Numbered from the stretch's first letter, positions 19,774 to 30,309 are shown. The stretch: DNA of 64,000 nucleotides from Thermomonas sp. (GCF_023953935.1 NZ_JAMLIW010000004.1:62001-126000), one strand, 5' to 3'. The notes: generated from the sequence alone by a model not told the origin. Numbers and translations are program-made.

Positions 19774-19788
19774 GAATCACCAATCCCG
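19759..19788. repeat. Heptamer repeat block, accB-side boundary
   Basis: Four CGAATCAC/CAATCAC-type heptamers, in the orientation opposite to the block at 19344-19373, so the pair forms inverted boundaries of the inserted gene. The GTG start codon of the four-helix-bundle gene is one of its repeat units. Confidence 0.8.
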
Positions 19789-19793
19789 TTTCC

Positions 19794-20282
19794 TCAGCCG
19801 ATCACGAACAACGGCTGGTCGAACTCGACCGGCTCGCCGCTTTCGCAGCGGATCGCCAGCACGGTGCCGGAGACGTCGGCCTCGATCGGGTTGAACATTT
19901 TCATCGCCTCGATGATGCCGAGGGTGTCGCCGGCCTTGACCGCCTGGCCGACGCTGACAAACGCCGGCTTGTCCGGGGCCGGGCTGGCATAGAAAGTGCC
20001 GACCATCGGCGCGCGCACGACGTGGCCTTCGGGCAGATCGGGCGTCTCCGGCCTGGGGCTGCCACCGGTCGCCGCCTGCACCGGGGATTGCATCGGCATC
20101 GCCGGCGCGGTCGCCGCCGCGACGGGCGCAGGGATGTGCACGGGGACGTGCGCGGCTTGCACGAGGCCGCCCTTGGGCACGCGCGCGAGGCGCACCGATT
20201 CCTCGCCCTCCTTGATCTCGATTTCGGCGAGGTTGGATTCTTCCAGCAGGTCGATCAGTTTCTTGATCTTGCGCAGGTCCAT
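19794..20282 (-). CDS. accB: Biotin carboxyl carrier protein of acetyl-CoA carboxylase
   Basis: 162 aa. The N-terminal helix [20 protein letters not shown] is typical, followed by an Ala/Pro/Met linker (about 45-85) and a biotinyl domain from about 86. The biotinylated Lys is in EAMKMFN, and the AccB thumb-like [13 protein letters not shown] is present. It carries biotin between AccC and the carboxyltransferase. It lies downstream of aroQ, with a tandem repeat block between. Confidence 0.97.
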   Translation of the reverse strand: MDLRKIKKLIDLLEESNLAEIEIKEGEESVRLARVPKGGLVQAAHVPVHIPAPVAAATAPAMPMQSPVQAATGGSPRPETPDLPEGHVVRAPMVGTFYASPAPDKPAFVSVGQAVKAGDTLGIIEAMKMFNPIEADVSGTVLAIRCESGEPVEFDQPLFVIG

Positions 20283-20300
20283 CGTGGTTTCCTTTGTTCA

Positions 20301-20462
20301 TCCTTCTCCCCGAGTCGCAGGGAGAGCTTGCTTGATTTCCTTCTCCCCCGAATCGCAGGGAGAGCTTGTTTGTTTTCCTTCTCCCGGAATCGCGGGGAGA
20401 GCTTGCTTGTTTTCCTTCTCCCCGCGGGCGGGGAGAAGGTGCCCGAAGGGCGGATGAGGGGC
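20301..20462. repeat. Tandem palindromic repeats between aroQ and accB
   Basis: Four units of about 38 bp start with CCTTCTCCC and contain GAATCGCAGGGAGAGCTTG. The last has the perfect palindrome CCTTCTCCCCGCGGGCGGGGAGAAGG (read as two arms) and the tail TGCCCGAAGGGCGGATGAGGGG. Unit variation is in the centre of each palindrome. It may affect the aroQ-accB transcript; no function is demonstrated. Confidence 0.8.
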
Positions 20463-20469
20463 GAGCCGC

Positions 20470-20907
20470 CTAGCCCAGCCGTGCCAGCGCCGCGTCCAGC
20501 GCGTAACGGTAGGAATCCGCGCCGAAGCCGCAGATCACGCCCACCGCCTTGTCGCTGAAGTAGCTGTGCTGGCGGAACGGTTCGCGGGCGTGCGGGTTGG
20601 ACAGGTGGATCTCGATGAAGGGAATGGTCACCGCGGCCAGCGCATCGCGCAGCGCGACCGAGGTATGGGTGAAGGCGGCCGGATTGATCAGGATGAAGGC
20701 GGTGCCGTCGCTGGCCGCCGCCTGCACGCGCTCGACCAGCGCGTGTTCGGCGTTGGACTGGAAGGTCTCCAGCGCGTGACCGGCGGCGCGGGCACGGGCG
20801 GTCAGGTCGGCGTCGATGTCCGCCAGCGTGATGCGGCCATAGACCTCCGGCTCGCGGCTGCCGAGCAGGTTCAGGTTGGGGCCGTGCAGGAGCAGCAAGT
20901 GGGCCAT
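20470..20907 (-). CDS. aroQ: Type II 3-dehydroquinate dehydratase
   Basis: 145 aa from the ATG at 20907. It dehydrates 3-dehydroquinate in the shikimate pathway. Diagnostic parts are [21 protein letters not shown], the catalytic Tyr in that loop, [30 protein letters not shown] and [20 protein letters not shown]. aroQ-accB-accC is a common order in gammaproteobacteria and is kept here apart from the inserted elements. Confidence 0.97.
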   Translation of the reverse strand: MAHLLLLHGPNLNLLGSREPEVYGRITLADIDADLTARARAAGHALETFQSNAEHALVERVQAAASDGTAFILINPAAFTHTSVALRDALAAVTIPFIEIHLSNPHAREPFRQHSYFSDKAVGVICGFGADSYRYALDAALARLG

Positions 20908-21035
20908 CGACGCTTCGAAATTTCCCCGGAAATCGGCGCGCAGTGTCCCGCGAATGGTGGATCGTGTCCAGTTCGACGAACTTTTGCACGATAACGGAAT
21001 TTTAATGACGTATTCGAGTGAATGCTCTAAATGCC

Positions 21036-21102
21036 GGGATTCGGGATTCGGGATTCGGGATTCGGGATTCGGGAGACGGGAGATGGGAGATGGGAGATGG
21101 GG
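21036..21102. repeat. Heptamer tandem repeats (GGGATTC x5, then GATGGGA x3)
   Basis: Five perfect GGGATTC units (21036-21070) run into a degenerate set of GATGGGA units. They lie in the 418-bp gap 20908-21325, which otherwise holds only palindromic repeats and no gene that I can see. Confidence 0.85.
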
Positions 21103-21122
21103 GATTGAGGACGGATGACTCA

Positions 21123-21255
21123 CTTCCGTTCGTGGTGAGCCTGTCGAACCATGAACGGAAGTGGTTGGAAAGCGGCTCATGCGATGTCGTGAATCGCCGG
21201 CAGGCCGCTGTGGTTCGACAGGCTCACCAAGAACGGCCCCGCGACCACGAACGGC
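21123..21255. repeat. REP-like palindromes, two copies
   Basis: The first copy (21123-21161) begins CTTCCGTTCGTGGTGAGCC and ends GAACCATGAACGGAAG, an imperfect palindrome. A second, GTGGTTCGACAGGCTCACC with ACCACGAACGGC, lies at 21210-21255. Same family as 4361-4414 and 36844-36931. Confidence 0.7.
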
Positions 21256-21325
21256 AGCGCTGCATTGCGCGTGCCTGTCCTGCGCCGCGTACGGAGTTCC
21301 GTGTTGTGCAGCCACCAGCGACTGT

Positions 21326-21937
21326 TCAGTGCGGCGCGGAAGCCCAGGCGGCAATGGCGGCTTCGTCTTCGAATGGCCCGATTTTTGTCTTGATCAGACG
21401 GCCATCTGCATCGATCAGCGCTGAGAATGGCAGGACGCCGGCGCGGTTGCCCAAGCGCACGCCGGCGTCGGCGGGGCCGGGGGAATCGGTCAGGATGGGG
21501 TAGGTGATGGCGTGCTGGAGGAGGAAGGGGCGCACCGCTTCCGGAGCATCCAGGGCGATCCCGACCACACGCACCCCGGTGGCACCCTGTTGCGCCGAAT
21601 AGGCCTGCAAATCCGGCATTTCCTTCAGGCAGGGCGCGCACCAGGTCGCCCAGAAATTGACCAGCGTCGTGCGCCCGGCCCAAGCGGCAGGCAGTTGGAT
21701 TGCGGCTCCGTCCAGATCAGGCAGGGCTAATGCCGGGACGCGTTCGCCGCGACGGGCCACGATCACCCCGGCCGGCAGTGGCGGCGCCCGCGCCTCCAAG
21801 GTGGCCTGCAGCGCTTCCTGGCCGACTTCGGTGGACGCCAGCCGATAGGCGATGCGGGGCTCGAACAACAGGCTGGCCGCGGCGCCGGCCAGCGCGGCCA
21901 GCGCCGCGATGAGCAGCACGCGGCGGTGGGACGGCAT
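21326..21937 (-). CDS. TlpA-family thiol-disulfide oxidoreductase
   Basis: 203 aa from the ATG at 21937, which overlaps the dsbD stop by one base (TGATG). An N-terminal hydrophobic segment (residues about 6-25) anchors it in the periplasm. The thioredoxin fold is shown by [19 protein letters not shown] with the CAPC active site and a cis-Pro region [10 protein letters not shown]. It probably receives electrons from DsbD for reduction of periplasmic or cytochrome-maturation substrates. Third gene of cutA-dsbD-tlpA. Confidence 0.92.
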   Translation of the reverse strand: MPSHRRVLLIAALAALAGAAASLLFEPRIAYRLASTEVGQEALQATLEARAPPLPAGVIVARRGERVPALALPDLDGAAIQLPAAWAGRTTLVNFWATWCAPCLKEMPDLQAYSAQQGATGVRVVGIALDAPEAVRPFLLQHAITYPILTDSPGPADAGVRLGNRAGVLPFSALIDADGRLIKTKIGPFEDEAAIAAWASAPH

Positions 21938-24306
21938 CAACGCGCGGCCCGGCCCAGCGCCGCTGTCACGGTGCCGGGGGTCAGCAGGGTCGGCAGGATC
22001 TCGCCTTCACCGCCGCCGCGCGGGTACACCACGTACAGCGGCACGCCGACCGCGCGGTGGGCCTGCAGATAGGCCGTGATCGCCGGATCGACGTCGGTGT
22101 AATCGCCAACCATGTAAACCGCGTTGGCAGCGCGCAGGGCGTCGCGGAAGTCGGTGGCGGCAAACACCGCCCGTTCGTTGGCCTTGCAGGTGACGCACCA
22201 GTCGGCGGTCATGTTGACGAACACGATGCGGCCCTGCGCGCGCAGGTCGGCCAGCGCCTGCGGCGACCAGGCCACGGTCGCCAGATCGCCGTCCTGCGCC
22301 GCCGTCGCGACCGGCTGTGGCCGCGGCAGCGCGTGCAGGCGGGCCAGCGGCCAGCCCAGTGCCAGCAGCACCAGCACCGCCACCGGCTGCCACGCCCTCG
22401 CGCCGCCGCTGCGGGCGCGGGTCCAGGCCCAGGCCGCCAGCGCCAGCCCGATCGCCGCGACCAGCCACAGCCCCACCGCGTCGGCGCCGCGCAGCCGCGC
22501 CAGCACCCAGACCAGCCAGGCCGCAGTGGCGTACAGCGGGAAGGCGAGGAACTGCTTGAGCGTCTCCATCCACGCGCCCGGTTTGGGCAGCCGCCGCGCC
22601 AGTGCCGGAATGAAGCCGATCAGCAGGAACGGCAGCGCCAGTCCGAGGCCGAGGGCGAGGAAGACCAGAAGCGCGCCGGCGGTTGGGCCGATGAAGGCAT
22701 AGGCCAGCGCCGCGCCCATGTACGGCGCGGTGCAGGGCGTGGCCAGCACCACCGCCAGCACGCCGGTGAAGAAATCGCCGCCGGCCCCGCTGCGCCCGAG
22801 CAGGGCGGCGCCGCGCCCGCCCAGGGTGACGTTGGCCTGCCACAGCCCGGACAGGTTCAGGCCGAGGCCGAACATCACCAGCGCCAGCAGCGCCAGCACC
22901 AGCGGCTGCTGCAGTTGGAAGCCCCAACCCAGCGCCAGCCCGGCATGCCGCAGCGCCAGCGCCAGCGCACCCAAGGCCAGCATCGACAGCAACACCCCGG
23001 CGGTATAGGCCAGCGCGTGGCGGCGCGCCTTGGCCGTGTTCTCGCCGCTTTGCGCCACGGCCAGCGCCTTGAGCGAGAGCACCGGCAGCACGCAGGGCAT
23101 CAGGTTCAGGATCAGCCCGCCGGCCAGCGCCAGCAGCAGCGCCAGTGCCAGCCCCGGTACCGTGCGCTGCGGCGGCGCGGTGCGCTCGGGCATGGCTGCC
23201 GGCAAGGCCTCGTGCGTGGCGAATACCTCTGGCGCGGGCGCGGCTTCGGGGGCTGAGGCCTGCGCTGCGTCGACGCTCGCGCTGGCGGCTGCCGCCGGTG
23301 GACTGGCCGCCTCAGGCGCGGTTGCCGATGCCGGCGATGGCGCGGGCAGCGCAGCGTTCAGCGCGGTTGCGCCACTGCCGCCATTGCCGTCGTTCACCGC
23401 GCCGGTCGGCAGGGAAACCGCCAGCGTGCGGCGCATCGGCGGGTAGCAGATGCCGTTGTCCTGACAACCCTGCAACCCGACCGTCAGCGTGCCGCTGGCC
23501 GCGCGCGGGCTGGTGCGGGCCACCGGCAGGCGGATTTCGACCTGGTCGAAATACACTGCGACATTGCCGAAGTGCTCGTCGCGGTAGGGCGTGGCCTTGG
23601 GCAACCGGGCGGCGGGCGGCAGCCGCGCCGTCAGGCCGGCGCCGGCGTCAAGCTGCGCCGAAAGCTTGTCGCGATAAATGTAATAGCCGCGGGCCGGGGT
23701 CAGCCGCAGCAGCAGGGTGTTGCCGTCGAGCGCGATGGCTTCACTGGTGAACGCCTGCTCCGGCGGCAGTGGCCCGTCCTGTGGAGTGCCGCGCAGCGCG
23801 GCGAACGGATTGCCGCCCGCGTCGGGCCCGAAGCCGAGGCCGGACGCGTCCGCTTCCGCCGGCAGCGGTACGGTCAGGGTGCGGGTCTGCGGCGGGTAGC
23901 ACACACCGGCATCGGCGCAGCCCTGGTATTTCACGGTCAGGGCGACACCGGTTGCACCCGCGGCGGGCGTTCCGGTCAGAACACCAACCAGGCGCTGGCG
24001 ATAGGTCTGGACTTCGCCGAAAAATTGATCGTGGTGCTTTTCGCCGTCCGGCAGCGCCAGCCGGGCGCCCTCGAAATTCGACCCGGTCTTGACCGAAGTG
24101 CGGTGCCGGTACAGATAGAACCCATCGGCGATCTTCCAGCGCACCTCGATGCGATCGCGCGCAGTGGCCTGCGCCGACAGCACGAACACCTGGTCGACCG
24201 GCGGCAGCTCGAACTCCTGCGCCTGTTGTGCGGCCACCGGCGACAGCGCGGCGAGGAGAAGGGCTGCGGCCAGCCAGTGGCGCAGTCGGGAAAGCAAACC
24301 GGTCAT
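21937..24306 (-). CDS. dsbD: Thiol:disulfide interchange protein DsbD with duplicated N-terminal domain
   Basis: 789 aa, against roughly 565 in E. coli. It moves electrons from cytoplasmic thioredoxin to periplasmic proteins. After a signal peptide there are two alpha-type domains rather than one, each with its own Cys pair: YQGCADAGVCYPP (about 130-145) and LQGCQDNGICYPP (about 280-295). An Ala/Pro linker leads to eight membrane segments (LMPCVLPVLS and ATPCTAPYMG carry the transmembrane Cys) and a C-terminal thioredoxin domain with ADWCVTCK. It is 9 bp downstream of cutA. Confidence 0.94.
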   Translation of the reverse strand: MTGLLSRLRHWLAAALLLAALSPVAAQQAQEFELPPVDQVFVLSAQATARDRIEVRWKIADGFYLYRHRTSVKTGSNFEGARLALPDGEKHHDQFFGEVQTYRQRLVGVLTGTPAAGATGVALTVKYQGCADAGVCYPPQTRTLTVPLPAEADASGLGFGPDAGGNPFAALRGTPQDGPLPPEQAFTSEAIALDGNTLLLRLTPARGYYIYRDKLSAQLDAGAGLTARLPPAARLPKATPYRDEHFGNVAVYFDQVEIRLPVARTSPRAASGTLTVGLQGCQDNGICYPPMRRTLAVSLPTGAVNDGNGGSGATALNAALPAPSPASATAPEAASPPAAAASASVDAAQASAPEAAPAPEVFATHEALPAAMPERTAPPQRTVPGLALALLLALAGGLILNLMPCVLPVLSLKALAVAQSGENTAKARRHALAYTAGVLLSMLALGALALALRHAGLALGWGFQLQQPLVLALLALVMFGLGLNLSGLWQANVTLGGRGAALLGRSGAGGDFFTGVLAVVLATPCTAPYMGAALAYAFIGPTAGALLVFLALGLGLALPFLLIGFIPALARRLPKPGAWMETLKQFLAFPLYATAAWLVWVLARLRGADAVGLWLVAAIGLALAAWAWTRARSGGARAWQPVAVLVLLALGWPLARLHALPRPQPVATAAQDGDLATVAWSPQALADLRAQGRIVFVNMTADWCVTCKANERAVFAATDFRDALRAANAVYMVGDYTDVDPAITAYLQAHRAVGVPLYVVYPRGGGEGEILPTLLTPGTVTAALGRAAR

Positions 24307-24315
24307 CGCGTCATT

Positions 24316-24633
24316 TTACGTCCGCACGGCGCCCGCAACCCATTGCAGGTACGCAGGCAGCCCATCCGCAGGTTCGACTGCCAGCAGCTCGGGAAGTTCG
24401 TAGGGGTGCAATTCCAGCAGCCGCGCTTGCAGGGCCGGCCAGGCGGCGCGGATGGTCTTGATCAACAGCAGCAGCTCGTCGGCGCGTTCGACCGCGCCCT
24501 GCCAGCGGTAGGTCGAACGCAGCCCGGGGAGCACATTGACACAGGCAGCCAGCTGTTCGCCTACCAGCGCTTCGGCGATGCGCTCGGCGCTGGCGGCGTC
24601 CGGGCAGGTGGTCAGGCACAGCAGCAGGTTCAT
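24316..24633 (-). CDS. cutA: Divalent-cation tolerance protein CutA
   Basis: 105 aa from the ATG at 24633, the family's normal size. Conserved blocks are LTTCPDAASAERIAEALV, QLAACVNVLPGLRSTYRWQG and HPYELPELLAVEPADGLPAYLQWV. It forms a ferredoxin-like trimer implicated in copper tolerance; the biochemical role is unclear. It starts the cutA-dsbD-tlpA operon, the usual arrangement in proteobacteria. Longer upstream in-frame starts lack homology. Confidence 0.95.
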   Translation of the reverse strand: MNLLLCLTTCPDAASAERIAEALVGEQLAACVNVLPGLRSTYRWQGAVERADELLLLIKTIRAAWPALQARLLELHPYELPELLAVEPADGLPAYLQWVAGAVRT

Positions 24634-24781
24634 TCGGGCAGGGTAAACGCCACGCGGCGGCAAGGCGAGCGGATGGCGCTCGGGCGCGGCGTGGCCAGGA
24701 TTTGCCGGTGTGCCCTTGAAACCGCCGCCTGCCGCCCCATCTTCAGGGCATCCCGGTTGCGGGCGTTTCTCGTTCCGCATC

Positions 24782-24808
24782 TTGGCAGTCGCTGCCAATG
24801 ACTGCTAA
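24782..24808 (+). promoter_or_regulatory. CIRCE-like HrcA operator upstream of groES
   Basis: TTGGCAGTC-N9-GACTGCTAA matches the CIRCE consensus TTAGCACTC-N9-GAGTGCTAA with the correct 9-bp spacer. The two arms differ from consensus at the symmetrical G/C position and at one outer base. It lies 47 bp upstream of the groES ATG, so groESL is probably repressed by HrcA. Confidence 0.85.
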
Positions 24809-24855
24809 AATAGCCGGGTTTCTCCCAGTCAATCAACCATTTACCGAGGTTGCTC

Positions 24856-25146
24856 ATGTCCAATATCAAGCCCTTGTACGACCGCGTTGTGATCAAGCGC
24901 ATGGAAGAAGAGAAGCTGTCCGCCGGCGGGATCGTGATCCCCGACAGCGCCACCGAGAAGCCGATCAAGGGCGAAGTCGTTGCCGTCGGCACCGGCAAGG
25001 TGTTCGACAACGGCCAGCTGCGCCCGACCCAGGTCAAGGTCGGCGACAAGGTCCTGTTCGGCAAGTATTCCGGCACCGAGGTCAAGCTCGACGGCGTCGA
25101 GTACCTGGTGGTGAAGGAAGACGACCTGTTCGCCGTGCTCGGCTGA
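24856..25146 (+). CDS. groES: Co-chaperonin GroES
   Basis: 96 aa from the ATG at 24856, which has GAGG 6 bp upstream; a TTG two codons before is less likely. [19 protein letters not shown] starts the Cpn10 fold, the mobile loop is [18 protein letters not shown], and [19 protein letters not shown] is the conserved C-terminal part. It caps the GroEL ring. It is controlled by the upstream CIRCE-like site. The gap to groEL holds heptamer repeats. Confidence 0.98.
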   Translation: MSNIKPLYDRVVIKRMEEEKLSAGGIVIPDSATEKPIKGEVVAVGTGKVFDNGQLRPTQVKVGDKVLFGKYSGTEVKLDGVEYLVVKEDDLFAVLG

Positions 25147-25154
25147 GCACGGCC

Positions 25155-25279
25155 GTGATTCGTGATTGGTGATTGGTGATTCGTCAGGAGCAAACCCGCT
25201 CCGAATCACGCGCCAGCCCCGAATCCGCCGTTCCTTGCCTCTACAAATCACCAATCACCAATTACCAATTACCAATCAC
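25155..25279. repeat. Inverted heptamer blocks between groES and groEL
   Basis: GTGATTG-type heptamers at 25155-25184 and the complementary AATCACC/AATTACC heptamers at 25246-25279 face each other across about 60 bp. In RNA they could form a long, loosely matched stem between the two cistrons. The same sequence family flanks the inserted gene in the acc cluster. Confidence 0.8.
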
Positions 25280-25282
25280 TGA

Positions 25283-26932
<1,650 letters not shown>

Positions 26933-26962
26933 TCCAGGCCGCGCAAGCGATACTGCAATACG

Positions 26963-26995
26963 AAACCCCCGCAGCGATGCGGGGGTTTTTGTTTG
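26963..26995 (+). terminator. Rho-independent terminator of groESL
   Basis: Stem CCCCCGCA / TGCGGGGG (26966-26973 and 26978-26985), 4-base loop, followed by TTTTTG TTTG. Confidence 0.92.
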
Positions 26996-27145
26996 TCTCG
27001 GGATTTGAGAGCTCGCGATGCAAAACCCATGTGACCCAACGCCGCGTACCCGCCAGAGCTTTCCAGCCGCTAGACTCACCTGCTGCGACAGGTTGCCTGC
27101 ATCCTTGATGAAAGGGGCGGGGGTGGCCCCGATCAGGAGGGTTGG

Positions 27146-27298
27146 ATGTACGTCCGGGAAAGCACCATCGAGCAGGAATTGATCGAGAAGCTCGGCGAGC
27201 TGAAATACGCGCTGCGTCCGGACATCCGCGACCGCGCCGCGATGGAACGCAACTTCCGCGAGAAGTTCGAGGCGCTCAACCGCGTCCGCCCGGGCGCC
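27146..27298 (+). pseudogene. Remnant of type I restriction subunit HsdR (N-terminus only)
   Basis: A strong ribosome site (AGGAGG, 27135-27140) precedes an ATG whose first 48 codons read like the start of HsdR: YVRESTIEQELIEKLGELKY, LRPDIRDRAAMERNFREKFEALNRVR. The similarity stops there (27289) and the frame runs on only to 27424. HsdR proteins are about 1000 aa, so this is a deletion remnant. Its neighbours hsdM and hsdS are absent. Confidence 0.75.
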
Positions 27299-27378
27299 AC
27301 AGGGACTGATAAATTTATCTCCTGCATTGGAGATTTACCTTGGCGGCGAAATGGTGGCCCGATTGATCTTCGTTCAGG

Positions 27379-27501
27379 CGTCGCCTGGCGGATCGCGCGC
27401 TGGTGGAGCCCGAGCATGGCGTGACGCGCGCGGGTGCCAATCGGCCCGCGCAGGTCTATCGGTTGCGCCGCGTTCCGGAACCTCAAGACAACAAGGCATA
27501 A
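27379..27501 (+). pseudogene. C-terminal remnant, winged-helix-like
   Basis: A different frame from the HsdR remnant reads RRLADRALVEPEHGVTRAG and NRPAQVYRLRRVPEPQ to a TAA at 27499. It looks like the last helix and wing of a DNA-binding domain, but has no start nearby. It marks the other side of a deletion that removed the hsdR body. The identity of the parent gene is unclear. Confidence 0.4.
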
Positions 27502-27555
27502 TCCAGGCGCACATCATTCAACATGATGGCGTCCTGAACTATGGAGACGGCCACA

Positions 27556-28170
27556 ATGGGATCATTCCTTGCGTCACTCCGTTGCTGCCGCGGGGCTGCT
27601 GCCGCAGGGCTGCTGCTGGTCATGGGAAGCACGGCCTTGTCGTTCGCCCATGCAGCGGCGGCGGAAACATCCGTCTGCAATCTCTCGGCCTGGTCCACCG
27701 ACCCCGACCCCAACGGTTTGGCCGTCCGTTCCGGGCCGGGCACCGGCCATGCTGTCATCGCCCGGCTGCCGCCGCCGGGAGGTGTCGCAGGCTACGACCA
27801 TGCCGCCGAGGTGACGATCACGGGGTCGCAAAATGGCTGGTTCCGCATCAGCGATGCGATCGTGATGGATTATGAAGGCGACAAGCCGGACAAGGTGCTG
27901 TTCAAGGGAGAGGGCTGGGTGTCGGGGCGTTATCTCGGCCTGTTGCTCAACGCGCCGACGCTTCATCGCGGGCCCTCGCCCGATGCTCCCGTGGTCGCGC
28001 AGCTTTCCTTCATCGCCCCGGACGGGAGTGCAATAGGCCCGGATTCCTACACCGTGCGCCTCCGTGCCTGCAAAGGGGATTGGGTCGAGGTCGATGCTTC
28101 CTTCGAAGACAGGCATGTCCACGGTTGGGCGACGCGGACCTGTTCCAGTCAGGTGACGACCTGCCCATGA
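27556..28170 (+). CDS. SH3-domain-containing exported protein
   Basis: 204 aa from the ATG at 27556 (an ATG five codons earlier also fits). A signal peptide covers about 35 residues ending near AHAAAAE. Two bacterial SH3-like units are seen: GLAVRSGPGTGHAVIARL and, later, LHRGPSPDAPVVAQLSF. Such domains usually bind murein or other proteins in the envelope. Four Cys, two near the ends, could pair. No operon partner is evident; both flanking gaps are about 200 bp. Confidence 0.78.
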   Translation: MGSFLASLRCCRGAAAAGLLLVMGSTALSFAHAAAAETSVCNLSAWSTDPDPNGLAVRSGPGTGHAVIARLPPPGGVAGYDHAAEVTITGSQNGWFRISDAIVMDYEGDKPDKVLFKGEGWVSGRYLGLLLNAPTLHRGPSPDAPVVAQLSFIAPDGSAIGPDSYTVRLRACKGDWVEVDASFEDRHVHGWATRTCSSQVTTCP

Positions 28171-28389
28171 CCTTGCCGGGCCCGCACCGTCGGTCGTGTC
28201 GTGGAGACCATCTGGAGGTCGTGAGGTGCTGGTGCACGGGCGGTCGAAAGGTCGGCATCGCTTGCCGCACGGCATCGGTGGATTTGCGCCCCGCCTGAAA
28301 AGGCGAATCATCCGGACAGATCGGACATCCTGTGCAAGACTGTTGCCACCGGCCGGGCGTGGGGTCTCGGCCCGGAGAGCGCGGCCTGC

Positions 28390-30222
28390 ATGAATCGTTT
28401 TCTCGCCGAGTTGAAGCGACGCAACGTCATCCGCGTGGCGGGGCTGTATCTCGCCGGTGCCTGGCTGCTGGTGCAGGTGACCGGCACCGTGCTGCCGTTC
28501 TTCAACGCATCCCTTTCGATCGCACGCACGCTGACGATTGTCCTGGCCGTGGGCTTCATCCCGGCATTGGTGCTGGCCTGGGTGTTCGAATGGACGGCGA
28601 AAGGCCTGGAGCGCGATTCCAGTCGTGAGGATGTGGTCTCGGGTGAGCCGCGCTCGGGCAAGGGCTTCGACCGCCTGATCATGGTGGTGCTGGCGCTGGC
28701 GATCGGCTATTTCGCCTTCGACAAGTTCGTGCTGGCGCCGCAGCGGCAGGCCGTCGTTGCGCATGAGGCGCGCAGGGAAGGGCGCAGCGATGCGATCAAG
28801 GACAGCTTCGGCGAGCGCTCGATCGCGGTGCTGCCGTTCGTGGACATGAGCGCAGCACATGACCAAGCCTATCTTTCCGATGGCATCGCCGAGGAACTGC
28901 TGAACCTGCTGGCGCGGGTGCCGCAGTTGCGAGTGATTTCACGCTCCTCGGCCTTCGCATTCCGCGAGCGCAAGGACGCCATCCCCGTGATCGCCCGCAA
29001 GCTGGATGTCGGCTACATCCTCGATGGCTCGATCCGCAAGGCCGGCGACCGCGTGCGCATCACCGTGCAATTGATCGACGGGCGCTCGGATACCCTGCTT
29101 TGGAACGGCACCCTTGACCGCCCGTTGGACGACATCTTCGCGGTTCAGGACGAAATCGGCGCGTCGGTGGTGGCGCAGCTGAAGATCAAGCTGCTCGGGA
29201 ATCCCGTTCCGAAGACGCGCCGGACCACGCTCGAGGCCTACACCCTGTATTTGCAGGCGATGGCAATGCCGCTGCAGGACAAGGCGTCCTACGACCGCCA
29301 TATCGAAATGCTGAAGCGGGTGCTGGGCATGGATCGCAATTACGTGCCTGCATTGACAGCGTTGGCGATCGCCTACAGCGCGCAGGCCAATTTTGCGCTC
29401 ATCGATCCCGCGGAAGGCTATCGGCTGGCGTTGGCAACCGCGGATCAGGCGCTCGTTCTGGAGCCTGGCAACAGTCAGGCCCTGGGGGTCAAGGCAGACA
29501 TCGCGCTGCGGCACGATGGCGACCTGGCCGCAGCGGCGCGATTCATCCAGATGGCATTGCAAACCGGCCACCAGGATCTCAACGACATGAATATTGCGGA
29601 AGACGTCGCCAAGGCGTTGGGCCGCATGGATGACGCGGTGGCGATCGATGAATACATCGTCGCCCGGGACCCGATGCAGGCGATCGCGTACTCGCAACTT
29701 GGCATCGCCTACCAGCAAGCCGGTCGGTTGGATGAAAGTATCAAGGCCAGTCGCACGGCGCTGGACATGGAGCCGGGGCAGACGGTGACCCACTTCATCA
29801 TCGGCACCTCGCTGCTGCTCAAAGGCGATGCGAAGGCGGCCTTGGCAGAAGTCCAGCGCGAGCCATTCGAACCGTTCCGCCTGTTCGGCGAGGCCATGGT
29901 CTACCACTCGCTTGGCGACCGGGCGAAGTCGGATGCCGTGCTGGCGCAGATCATCGCCAAGTACGACAAGGATGCGGCCTACAACATTGCCTATGTTGAA
30001 GCCTGGCGCGGCAACATCGACAGCGCATTTGCCTGGCTCGACAAGGCGGTGGAGTACAAGGACACGGGTTTGCCGATGCTGATCGTCGAACCGCTGTTCG
30101 CGCGCCTGCACAACGACCCGCGCTGGCCGGCGCTGCTGCAGCGGCTGGGCAAATCGCCGGAGCAGCTGGCCGCGATTCCGTTCAAGGTGACCCTGCGCGG
30201 TGCCGCCAATCCAGGACCATGA
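28390..30222 (+). CDS. Membrane protein with FlgO/TolB-like domain and TPR repeats (paralog 1)
   Basis: 610 aa. The N-terminus FLAELKRRNVIRVAGLYLAG is followed by two membrane helices (about 15-37 and 46-65) and another near 96-112. A TolB/FlgO-like domain (about 140-270) has SIAVLPFVDMSAAHDQAYLS and GYILDGSIRKAGDRVRITVQ. The C-terminal 330 residues are TPR-like helical repeats. In related genes the N-terminal part replaces a cyclase or CadC-like domain; none is present here. It is about 60-70% identical by eye to the gene at 31637 over the N-terminal half. Role unknown; possibly an envelope sensor or scaffold. Confidence 0.82.
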   Translation: MNRFLAELKRRNVIRVAGLYLAGAWLLVQVTGTVLPFFNASLSIARTLTIVLAVGFIPALVLAWVFEWTAKGLERDSSREDVVSGEPRSGKGFDRLIMVVLALAIGYFAFDKFVLAPQRQAVVAHEARREGRSDAIKDSFGERSIAVLPFVDMSAAHDQAYLSDGIAEELLNLLARVPQLRVISRSSAFAFRERKDAIPVIARKLDVGYILDGSIRKAGDRVRITVQLIDGRSDTLLWNGTLDRPLDDIFAVQDEIGASVVAQLKIKLLGNPVPKTRRTTLEAYTLYLQAMAMPLQDKASYDRHIEMLKRVLGMDRNYVPALTALAIAYSAQANFALIDPAEGYRLALATADQALVLEPGNSQALGVKADIALRHDGDLAAAARFIQMALQTGHQDLNDMNIAEDVAKALGRMDDAVAIDEYIVARDPMQAIAYSQLGIAYQQAGRLDESIKASRTALDMEPGQTVTHFIIGTSLLLKGDAKAALAEVQREPFEPFRLFGEAMVYHSLGDRAKSDAVLAQIIAKYDKDAAYNIAYVEAWRGNIDSAFAWLDKAVEYKDTGLPMLIVEPLFARLHNDPRWPALLQRLGKSPEQLAAIPFKVTLRGAANPGP

Positions 30223-30309
30223 CGGCGATGCCGGCGGCGGCCAGGTCGCGCGGCCATCGGTTCCGGTTTTTGAGCAACATTCTCGAATAGCGGGTCGTAT
30301 CATCGCGGC

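Noticed and set aside
21036-21102. Possible CRISPR array
   Set aside because: The units are contiguous heptamers without spacers.
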